Assembly (NCBI GenBank): GCA_023457495.1 | Contig: JAEWLQ010000102.1 | Location: forward strand, 1 to 8,312 | Direction of reading: 5' to 3' | Length of the DNA stretch: 8,312 nucleotides | Source of the DNA: Pseudomonadota bacterium | GTDB taxonomy: Bacteria; Pseudomonadota; Gammaproteobacteria; Steroidobacterales; Steroidobacteraceae | Shown: positions 1 through 5,426 of the stretch, in pieces | How positions within the stretch are numbered: position 1 is the first letter of the stretch | How the letters are laid out: every line of letters starts with the position of its first letter | The notes under the pieces: generated by a model | Database searches by the model: none | The model's input: the letters and a program-made list of their open reading frames with translations, nothing else | Told to the model about the DNA's origin: nothing | Made by a program: the position numbers and the translations under genes

Positions 1-2
1 CG

Positions 3-281
3 CCAAACGCCCGATCACGTCTACTTCAAATCGATCCCGATGTTGCCCCTCGCGGCGGCAGCGTAACCATCACCGGAATCCACTTATCCCGGCCGCGAAA
101 ACTGTCTAGAAAAGCGGGACCACTTCTGTGCTCGATAATTCCGATCACCGCCATTCTAGTGGTAGGGACGGTGGGCTTCTTCATTTGGCAGGCAAGCTCA
201 ACACATAGGGTGCTATGCGAAACGCGGCGACAGTTAAACCAGCGGCTTGCCGCTAACACCTCTGTTCGAGCGGACGCGTGA
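3..281 (+). CDS. C-terminal part of an integron-cassette protein with a TIG-like strand motif and one membrane segment (5' end outside window)
   Basis: This is a 92-codon open frame running from the window edge to a TGA at 279-281. The stop lies inside the downstream attC, as is common for cassette ORFs. Residues about 12-28 read P-D-V-A-P-R-G-G-S-V-T-I-T-G-I-H-L, which resembles the start of an IPT/TIG immunoglobulin-like fold (P...GG.VTITG..). Residues about 41-62 form one strongly hydrophobic stretch suited to a transmembrane helix (IIPITAILVVGTVGFFIW), followed by a basic tail. The real start lies upstream of the window. An antisense open frame over 26-328 competes; I prefer the plus frame because of the TIG-like motif, the membrane helix and the stop position within the attC. 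Function is unknown. The TIG match is by eye and weak. Confidence 0.4.
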   Translation, partial: PNARSRLLQIDPDVAPRGGSVTITGIHLSRPRKLSRKAGPLLCSIIPITAILVVGTVGFFIWQASSTHRVLCETRRQLNQRLAANTSVRADA

Positions 282-342
282 GGGGCAATAAAGTGCCAAG
301 CCCATATACCTGCGGCTGCGCCGCTCAACTCAAACGTTAGGT
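251..342 (+). other. attC recombination site of an integron gene cassette (complete)
   Basis: The right core R' is GTTAGGT at 336-342, an exact match to GTTRRRY. The left core is CGCTAAC at 251-257; its CTAAC pairs with GTTAG of R', while its first two bases depart from RYYYAAC. The inner arms also pair: GAGCGG at 268-273 with CCGCTC at 321-326. The reverse complement of the right arm is ctaacgtttgagttgagcgg and the left arm reads ctaacacctctgttcgagcg plus g, so the left arm has one extra base (C267) just outside GAGCGG, in the place of an extrahelical base that orients IntI on folded attC. An inner hairpin GGCA/TGCC lies in the terminal loop. Length is about 90 nt, within the usual attC range. 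Cleavage is expected between G336 and T337. Confidence 0.85.
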
Positions 343-352
343 TGCTTACCCG

Positions 353-1633
353 ATGTACGAGGACCTCTCAAACGTACCGCCTTCCCTATTGATGTTGGCG
401 TCCGAGCTCCCACGGTGCCGCGATTGGGCTGATATGCGCAAGAGGACTAGGGGCATGCTCCGCGAGCTTCGCGATCAATCAGAAGTCTTTGATGAGTCGA
501 ATCTAATAAAAGCCGAGAGCCGTTCTGCAGCTAATCTCTTCGAGATCCATCTTCACGGACCTCTAGACCTGCTTTCTGAAGATGGTTGCCAAGCGCCCGC
601 TTGTCGGCTCTCTGCCGCGGACAGGCTTGTGAGAAGTCTTGGCCTAATTGCAGATCGACTCTGGTTAACGGACCTCTTGACGGAGCGGTTTGTAGACTTC
701 GGGAGACCGACGAATGAGAAGGTCGACAGGACCATCTACGATGTGATCGTTCTTAGGAGACTACTGCCGCTCATTCGTGCAGGGGTTGTGAAGTTTCGTT
801 CACCATGGGTTGTCTCATGTTCTGGTTGCCAAGCGAAGTTTAACGAGATCATTGAGGAAATCACTGACGCGATTTCGAAGGAGTTTCGAAGCAGCTTCAA
901 AGTTGTGCGGCTTCCGACCAAGGGATACGAGGTTCATGTCTCCGGCTTATCGGATCAGCCTCTATTCTTTTCAAACAGAGATAACTCAGAATCCGTTCCT
1001 CGACCAAGCACAGTCGCCAGAGCGATCGTAGGATCAGAGGTCCGCTCCGCCATGTGGGTAGCGCGAAATGCATCCCTATTAGGAGGTTCAATATTCTCGA
1101 GTTCGAGAATCGGCTTGGCGGGGTTGCTTGAGAGCGAAGGTCGTATCTCAGACAAACGATCTTTGCTCCTCCTTGACGAAGAGAGATCCTTCAATGTTCC
1201 GTGGGTCACTGATCTTGACGCCAATCAGATTCTGCAACTGCGGAGTGAGGTATCTACTGCTCTACCAGTACTGAGAGAAAAGATACTCACAGCCCTTACC
1301 GCATCGAATAAACAGCGAACCGCGCCTGGCTCCATGCGCAGTCTTATCTCGGAACTTCGAGAGCAGTCGGCTGAGGTTCGAGGGGAACTCGAGGCTAAGA
1401 GGAGTGTCGCGGCAAGATTTTGGAAAGGAACCTATGGAATATTGGGTTTGGGACTTTCCGCATACGGAGTAGCCACAGATCAGGTTGTTCCGGGCATGAT
1501 GGGATTACTTCCGGTAATTCAGTTGCTGATGGCCCACAAGTCTGGCCACGAGTCGGATATGGCCGAGCTGAAGCGAAAGCCCGGGTACGTGCTAGTCAAG
1601 GCTCAGGACATTCTGGCTCATGCGGACTCTTGA
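353..1633 (+). CDS. Unrecognised 426-residue cassette protein with a CxxC pair and a C-terminal hydrophobic hairpin
   Basis: I do not recognise the family. The N-terminal 140 residues look helical and charged. A CSGC pair (C156, C159) follows a hydrophobic strand (W152-V153-V154) and could be metal-binding or redox, although only one pair is present. Residues about 160-200 look alpha/beta. Residues 327-356 (LISELREQSAEVRGELEAKR) look like an amphipathic or coiled-coil helix. They lead into two hydrophobic stretches at about 359-374 and 378-394, glycine-rich and separated by a short turn, which could be a membrane hairpin; a soluble helical tail follows. There is no signal peptide. The ATG at 353 is chosen because it comes just after the attC core, as usual in cassettes; the ribosome site (TTAGG) is weak. 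Soluble domain plus membrane hairpin is seen in some phage-defence effectors, but linking this protein to defence is a guess. Confidence 0.85.
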   Translation: MYEDLSNVPPSLLMLASELPRCRDWADMRKRTRGMLRELRDQSEVFDESNLIKAESRSAANLFEIHLHGPLDLLSEDGCQAPACRLSAADRLVRSLGLIADRLWLTDLLTERFVDFGRPTNEKVDRTIYDVIVLRRLLPLIRAGVVKFRSPWVVSCSGCQAKFNEIIEEITDAISKEFRSSFKVVRLPTKGYEVHVSGLSDQPLFFSNRDNSESVPRPSTVARAIVGSEVRSAMWVARNASLLGGSIFSSSRIGLAGLLESEGRISDKRSLLLLDEERSFNVPWVTDLDANQILQLRSEVSTALPVLREKILTALTASNKQRTAPGSMRSLISELREQSAEVRGELEAKRSVAARFWKGTYGILGLGLSAYGVATDQVVPGMMGLLPVIQLLMAHKSGHESDMAELKRKPGYVLVKAQDILAHADS

Positions 1634-1655
1634 TCGCCAACGCCTTCGAGACGCA

Positions 1656-1755
1656 ACCTAACTTGTCTCTGGAGCGGACGCGTGGAGAATAAGGCGCCAA
1701 GCTCGAAGGTCGACGTGCACTTGGCTCATCTCATTCGCTACACGGCGCGGCCGCT
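1656..1755 (+). other. Right-truncated attC site (left half intact, right core missing)
   Basis: The left core ACCTAAC (1656-1662) fits RYYYAAC perfectly. It is followed by GAGCGGACGCGTG at 1672-1684, thirteen bases identical to 268-280 in the other attC, and then by further similarity (aataaggcgccaagc against aataaagtgccaagc). The inner right arm survives as CGCGGCCGCT (1746-1755), which can pair with AGCGGACGCG (1673-1682) apart from one mismatch. Beyond it there is no GTTRRRY and no arm complementary to the left core; the sequence instead runs into the ribosome site and ATG of the next gene. The outer right arm has been deleted or has decayed, with the likely break near 1756. Confidence 0.7.
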
Positions 1756-1768
1756 GAGCGGGAGCATC

Positions 1769-2449
1769 ATGCAGACCTTTGGCTTGCCGGCTTTGGTACT
1801 CCTGGCTGCACTCACGTTCGCACCTTCCGCGAGCGGTCAATCTAGCGACGCCGTAGCGAACGACATCCTTCACTCTGATCTGCCGATCTTCGGGCGTGGC
1901 GGCGACAATGAATGGCCGCAACACTTCTCTGATGAAGACTCGTTTGGCTGCACAAGCCGTGTGGCTTTCGGCGACTGGGTCTTCCGAGAAGGTGGCGCCA
2001 AAGTTGAAAACGATGTGCTGTGGCACCGGTTCAGCAACTACGGCGTTTTCCACTCCAACACCTTCCGCGCCTACGAGCGCGCAGCACTGGATGGCGCAGA
2101 TTTCCATCCGACATTCTTCGTGTTACTCGGCAGTACGAGCGTTGATGGAAGGGACATTGAACTGTGGACGATTCAGATGGGAGCCAGGCCCGGGAGTCAG
2201 TACTTGCTGCTCTCCCGTGGCCGCGCCGATGGTCTGATCGAGAGTTTCAATGTACTTCAGACCGCGTGTCCTCGTGCAAATGTGCGAGATGGGGGCTCGC
2301 TGGACATCCTGTTGACGCGCTACTGCGCAGTCAATTCGCGCAGCGAGCTGGTTCGTCTCGCTCGTCGCATGGCGCAACGTCCTCCGCTTGGCACTCTTAC
2401 TCGCGTACCGGCCGATGACGAGGAAAAGGCAGACGCTCAACAAGAGTAG
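1769..2449 (+). CDS. Secreted/periplasmic protein of unknown function
   Basis: This 226-residue protein starts with a clear Sec signal peptide: a short N-region, hydrophobic LPALVLLAALTFA, and a likely cleavage after A21-S22-G23. The mature part is hydrophilic and has three cysteines (C61, C167, C186), a W/F-rich middle (residues 82-135, with WHRF, FFVLLG and ELWTIQ) and an acidic tail (DDEEKADAQQE). I recognise no domain. ATG at 1769 is chosen over an in-frame GTG at 1682 for two reasons. The longer form would start inside the truncated attC and bury the signal peptide, and GGGAG at 1760-1764 sits just before the ATG. That ribosome site lies directly beside the attC break. Whether this gene is native or the remnant of another cassette is unclear. 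Confidence 0.75.
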   Translation: MQTFGLPALVLLAALTFAPSASGQSSDAVANDILHSDLPIFGRGGDNEWPQHFSDEDSFGCTSRVAFGDWVFREGGAKVENDVLWHRFSNYGVFHSNTFRAYERAALDGADFHPTFFVLLGSTSVDGRDIELWTIQMGARPGSQYLLLSRGRADGLIESFNVLQTACPRANVRDGGSLDILLTRYCAVNSRSELVRLARRMAQRPPLGTLTRVPADDEEKADAQQE

Positions 2450-2502
2450 GATTGCCAATTGCGCGACGATTGATTCGGCGCATATCTCGAACGGATGACA
2501 CC

Positions 2503-3060
2503 ATGGGACTCCTGACCTTCAGCATCAACGTCACCCTCGACGGCTGCGTCGATCACCGCGAAGGAATCGCGGACGACGAGACCCACGCCTTCTTCACTCG
2601 CCTCATGAACGAAGGCGGTGCGATGCTCTGGGGCCGTGTCACATACGAAATGATGGAGAGCTTCTGGCCAGCGGTCGCCCGCGGCGACATGGAGGCGCCA
2701 CCCGCGATACGCGAATGGGCTGTCAAGCTGGAGGCCAAGCCGAAGTACGTGGTGTCCTCGACGCGAAGGGATTTCCCGTGGACCAACAGTCACCACATCG
2801 CGGGTGACCTGCGCGCTGGCGTACAGAAGCTCAAGGACGCGACTCCGGACGGAGTGCTCCTGGGCAGCGGCAAACTCGCGACTGAACTGGACCGGCTGGA
2901 TCTTATTGACGAGTACAAGCTACTCGTACACCCCAGGATCGCCGGCCACGGCCCTACCCCGTACGAACGGGGTCTGCCCAGCACGCGACGGCTCGAGCTA
3001 ATCTCGGCGAAGCCGCTCAGCAACGGCGCGGTCGCCATGCACTACCGGCGCGCGCGCTGA
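2503..3060 (+). CDS. Dihydrofolate reductase-like/RibD C-terminal domain protein
   Basis: This 185-residue protein is a single RibD_C domain (DHFR fold) of the stand-alone type often annotated as a dihydrofolate reductase family protein. Family landmarks are the first strand plus turn (INVTLDGCVD, residues 8-17), GRVTYE (44-49), the VVSST strand (83-87), the nucleotide-binding LLGSGKLATELDRLDLIDEY (119-138), and HPRIAGHGPTPY (143-154), matching the family's P..(l/i).G.G.p.f. It probably binds NAD(P)H and reduces an unknown substrate. It is not expected to be the housekeeping riboflavin enzyme, because the deaminase half is absent. ATG at 2503 is preferred over an in-frame TTG at 2452, since homologous proteins usually begin within a few residues of the first strand. 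No strong ribosome site is visible. Confidence 0.85.
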   Translation: MGLLTFSINVTLDGCVDHREGIADDETHAFFTRLMNEGGAMLWGRVTYEMMESFWPAVARGDMEAPPAIREWAVKLEAKPKYVVSSTRRDFPWTNSHHIAGDLRAGVQKLKDATPDGVLLGSGKLATELDRLDLIDEYKLLVHPRIAGHGPTPYERGLPSTRRLELISAKPLSNGAVAMHYRRAR

Positions 3061-3123
3061 CGCCGCGTGAGAATCGGATTCTGCGACGCGTGCGGCAATC
3101 AACTCAACCGTGATGTGCAAACC

Positions 3124-3450
3124 ATGAACTTCACTGATCTGGAAAAGTCGGCCCTCAGGCTCAACGAGCTTTACGAAAAGCTGGAAATCAAGACGTATGG
3201 ACGTGCCTGGACCACGGAACAACTGGCGCTCGGTTTCGTGGGCGACGTCGGCGATCTGGCAAAACTCATCCAGGCGAATGCAGGTATCAGGAAGATAGAC
3301 GACTGCAAGGCGAAACTGGCGCATGAGTTGTCGGACTGTCTTTGGTCAATTATCGTCCTTGCAAACAAGAGCGGAATCGATCTGGAGAAGGAGTACTCCA
3401 GGAACATCGAGGGATTGATAGAGCATGTGTCCAAGGAGCTGGATCAATAG
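3124..3450 (+). CDS. MazG-like NTP pyrophosphohydrolase (all-alpha NTP-PPase)
   Basis: This small 108-residue helical protein matches the MazG-like fold. The two metal-binding helices are visible: GFVGDVGDLAKL (residues 37-48) and HELSDCLWSIIVLANKSGIDL (67-87). Classical MazG enzymes carry ExxE on the first helix and ExxD on the second; here they read D41xxD44 and E68xxD71. Such enzymes hydrolyse nucleoside triphosphates to monophosphate plus pyrophosphate, cleaning the nucleotide pool or lowering nucleotide alarmones; the substrate here cannot be told. ATG at 3124 is chosen. An in-frame GTG at 3067 would add 19 residues including CDAC, which looks like half a zinc ribbon, but no partner cysteine pair follows. 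The ribosome site is weak at both starts. Confidence 0.75.
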   Translation: MNFTDLEKSALRLNELYEKLEIKTYGRAWTTEQLALGFVGDVGDLAKLIQANAGIRKIDDCKAKLAHELSDCLWSIIVLANKSGIDLEKEYSRNIEGLIEHVSKELDQ

Positions 3451-3537
3451 CACTATGCGAATCGGCGGTTCCGCTAGCGGCCCAGAGAACTGAGGAAGTC
3501 ACTGTGACCCGCTCAAAAGATTGGCGGTAATCCGACC

Positions 3538-3939
3538 ATGCGTCCCGCAGCTCAAGTAATACTGGGTGTCGTTCCCGCAATTCTGCTGACGCTCGGAGGC
3601 TTGCTGTTTGCGGGTTTCATCTCCAGTGCGCATCAGTGGCTTCTTCTCACCTGCGGGGTCATTGGAACCGGCGGGTTAGTTTGGGCCCTGGTGGGCTACT
3701 CGCGAACTGCCGCCCCGGCAGTCACGGCCATGCTAGTGGTTGGACTCGTCGGAATACTCTGGGGAGGCGGATCCGCCGCGATTTCCGCCCTGACCCGCGA
3801 CGCGGCGAATCATCAATCGGGATCACCGCTTGCGATGCTGCTGCGCATCGCCGTGTCGGCCTGGCTGATACTGGGACCGGCCGTAGTCGGCATTCAGGAC
3901 ATTCGCGTCGCGCTTCGCAGAATCCGATCGGTCACCTGA
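3538..3939 (+). CDS. Small four-helix integral membrane protein, unknown function
   Basis: This 133-residue protein has four hydrophobic segments at about residues 5-29, 33-53, 60-84 and 98-119. They are separated by short loops, and the C-terminus is basic (RVALRRIRS), expected in the cytoplasm by the positive-inside rule. Glycine is frequent within the helices (GGLLFAG, GTGGLVW, GILWGGG), suggesting close helix packing. I recognise no family, and there are no charged residues inside the helices that would suggest a transporter site. It ends 3 bases before the end of the convergent TfoX-domain gene, with no visible terminator between them. Confidence 0.65.
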   Translation: MRPAAQVILGVVPAILLTLGGLLFAGFISSAHQWLLLTCGVIGTGGLVWALVGYSRTAAPAVTAMLVVGLVGILWGGGSAAISALTRDAANHQSGSPLAMLLRIAVSAWLILGPAVVGIQDIRVALRRIRSVT

Positions 3940-3942
3940 CAA

Positions 3943-4374
3943 TCACTTGCGACCGCTTGGCGCCTTCTTGCGGATCACGCGCCGGCCATTTTTCGCGAGT
4001 CCGCGCTTCGCCTTGGTCTTCTGCTTCTTCGGTGCCGACTTCCTGGCCCGCGACGCCAACGCGACGGCGACGGACCTGCGCGCCCATTCAACCAGCATCT
4101 CCGCATCCTCGATCACATCCGCCGGCACCTGGTGATAGCCGAGCACAGCCTCCGGCCGATCGGGAAACGGCATGAATTTCGGCATGCGCCGCTCGCGGTA
4201 CGGCGCAACGTTGCTGTCGTCGGTCTTGAAGTACAGCGAGTCATCGTCGATCAGGCCGAAGAACAATCCGTCGCTGTAGAGCCCGACGCCGCCGAACATG
4301 CGGTTCGAGCGCAATGAACCCAGCCCGGCGAGTTGCTCGAGGACGTATGCGAGGAACTGCGCCTGCACCGCCAT
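3943..4374 (-). CDS. TfoX N-terminal-domain protein with a basic tail
   Basis: This 143-residue protein has a single TfoX/Sxy N-terminal domain over about residues 5-105. The hallmark RMFGGVGLYSDGLFFGLIDD (25-44) is followed by SLYFKTD and by the MPFPDRP/LGYHQVP region. The C-terminal TfoX helical domain of competence regulators is absent, so this is the short stand-alone form whose role is not established; it should not be read as a competence activator. Residues 106-143 form a Lys/Arg-rich disordered tail (KSAPKKQKTKAKR...), which could bind nucleic acid. The ATG is one base after the stop of the HIT gene, so it is probably translated by coupling as the last gene of the operon. Confidence 0.85.
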   Translation of the reverse strand: MAVQAQFLAYVLEQLAGLGSLRSNRMFGGVGLYSDGLFFGLIDDDSLYFKTDDSNVAPYRERRMPKFMPFPDRPEAVLGYHQVPADVIEDAEMLVEWARRSVAVALASRARKSAPKKQKTKAKRGLAKNGRRVIRKKAPSGRK

Positions 4375-4375
4375 G

Positions 4376-4837
4376 TCAGGGCGGGATCAGTGCGCCGAGT
4401 CTCGCGAGCTCGGCGCGCAGCGCGGTCGCGAGCGGCTGAACCGCCGCCGCATCGAAAGCCGGCGCGGCGTTCCAGTCGTACATCCACGGGTGTTGCGCGT
4501 GCATGTGCTCGGGCTCGCTGCGGTAACGCGGGATCACGTGCGCGTGCAGCGCGGGCTCGACGTTGCCGAAGATCGCGTAGTTGATGCGCACGGGTGAGGT
4601 CGTGCGCAGCAGCGCATCGCCCAGGTGCGTCATGTCGCTCAGGAACTGCGTGCGACGCTCGCCCGTGAGGGCGTTGAGGTCGGGCACGACCGGATCGGGC
4701 AACAGCATCAGGTAACCGGGGACTATCTGCTGGCGGCCGAACACCGCCCAGCCGGAGACACATCGGCACAGCACGCTGTCATCCCGGCCAGCCCGTGCTT
4801 CGGCGACGCGTCGATGAATTGCGGTTTCAAGGGTCAT
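4376..4837 (-). CDS. HIT-family (histidine triad) protein
   Basis: This 153-residue protein has the HIT-fold core. The N-terminal strands include GWAVFGRQQIVPGYLMLLP (29-47), which matches the region where HIT proteins read a gly/pro turn before the LLP or VVP strand. N86-Y87-A88-I89-F90-G91-N92 leads to the triad region P95-A-L-H-A-H-V-I-P-R104. Aligned to the Fhit-type HVHVHVLPR, the first triad histidine is Ala96, while the nucleophile (H98) and the last histidine (H100) are kept. Nucleotidyl hydrolase or transferase activity is therefore plausible; the substrate is unknown. The ATG at 4837 overlaps the upstream stop by one base (TGATG), a sign of translational coupling, and is chosen over a GTG at 4849. 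A GGTGGG stretch precedes it. Confidence 0.85.
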   Translation of the reverse strand: MTLETAIHRRVAEARAGRDDSVLCRCVSGWAVFGRQQIVPGYLMLLPDPVVPDLNALTGERRTQFLSDMTHLGDALLRTTSPVRINYAIFGNVEPALHAHVIPRYRSEPEHMHAQHPWMYDWNAAPAFDAAAVQPLATALRAELARLGALIPP

Positions 4838-5400
4838 CAGCCCACCCACGTCCTGAAGCGGCCCGTGTCGACATGCACGAAATCGGAACGCTGGTAATAG
4901 CCAACACCGCCCTTCTTCGCCGCGAGCGCGAGATCGCGCAGCGCCTCGGTCGAGTAGTTCTTCAGGCGCACGTCGATCGCGCGGCCTTCCATGTGCAGGG
5001 ACTTCTTCGAGACGCCGTCGCTGGCCGACGCGAGCTTCGCGTTGGACTCGGGCGAGCGATAAGCGGAGATGATCTCGTAGCGCGCATCGCGGCCCGCCGC
5101 CCGCGCGAGATCGTGCAACTGGTCGTAGACGCCGGGATCGATGTCGTGCGCCTGGCCGTTGCGATGATCGCGCAGCAGATTGCGCAGGGTCGCGAGCGCG
5201 ACCGCGTCGTAGTCAGGGCCGCGCCGATACACCACCGAAGCAGCCTCGCGCGTATGGGTGTTGTACAGCTCGAGCGTGCGCTCGGCGTCCGCGGCCAGGT
5301 CGTCGGCCACCGCGAGGCGCGCGATCGAAAGGCTGGCCGCGCCGGCGAGCGTCGCCTTCAGCCAGTCACGCCGTGTCCAGCGATCGCAGTCGGTGCACAT
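4837..5400 (-). CDS. Tat-exported M15-type murein endopeptidase (DUF882, YcbK/MepK-like)
   Basis: This 187-residue protein has a twin-arginine signal: T9-R10-R11-D12-W13-L14-K15 followed by a weakly hydrophobic ATLAGAASLSIARLAVA, with cleavage likely near residue 32. The mature part is the DUF882/peptidase M15_2 domain. The zinc-ligand pattern of D,D-peptidases is complete: H136 and D143 in SLHMEGRAIDV, and H176 in FVHVDTGR. SAYRSPESN (112-120) is the conserved turn before the active site. The family relative MepK of E. coli (about 182 residues, also exported) cuts peptidoglycan cross-links in the periplasm, and the same job is likely here. Reading the frame further upstream only overlaps the decarboxylase gene, so the ATG at 5400 is the start. 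It lies 26 bases after the decarboxylase stop. C2 and C5 precede the Tat motif, which is slightly unusual. Confidence 0.9.
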   Translation of the reverse strand: MCTDCDRWTRRDWLKATLAGAASLSIARLAVADDLAADAERTLELYNTHTREAASVVYRRGPDYDAVALATLRNLLRDHRNGQAHDIDPGVYDQLHDLARAAGRDARYEIISAYRSPESNAKLASASDGVSKKSLHMEGRAIDVRLKNYSTEALRDLALAAKKGGVGYYQRSDFVHVDTGRFRTWVG

Positions 5401-5426
5401 GCCCGCGATCTTGCACCGGGCACGGT

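Larger units (their letters stand above)
337..1755 (+). mobile_element. Integron gene cassette carrying one unknown ORF, with a truncated right attC
   Basis: The cassette runs from the cleavage point of the left attC (T337) to the remains of its own attC. Its first six bases, TTAGGT (337-342), are the exact reverse complement of ACCTAA at 1656-1661 in the left core of the second attC. That match is expected for the two ends of a single cassette, because they pair when it is circular. Coding density is typical of a cassette: the ATG comes 10 bases after the core site and the stop lies 22 bases before the next attC. Codons ATA, CTA and AGA are much more common here than in the genes to the right, which suggests foreign origin. 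No integrase, attI site or cassette promoter is in the window. Confidence 0.75.

Noticed and set aside
233..239. GTTAAAC, a formal match to the attC core GTTRRRY
   Set aside because: It lies inside an open frame just before the real attC, with no paired left arm at attC distance; a seven-base degenerate match is expected by chance.
26..328. Minus-strand open frame of 100 codons over the left edge and attC
   Set aside because: It runs across the attC arms, has no recognisable features, and lies opposite a plus frame with a membrane helix and a stop placed as cassette ORFs usually have it.
3067..3123. N-terminal extension of the MazG-like protein containing CDAC
   Set aside because: It looks like half a zinc ribbon but has no second cysteine pair, starts at a GTG without a ribosome site, and the MazG-like fold starts after the ATG at 3124.
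3471..3480. Ten-base perfect palindrome CCGCTAGCGG in the gap before the membrane-protein gene
   Set aside because: It is too short and isolated to call an operator or terminator: there is no T-run and no second copy.
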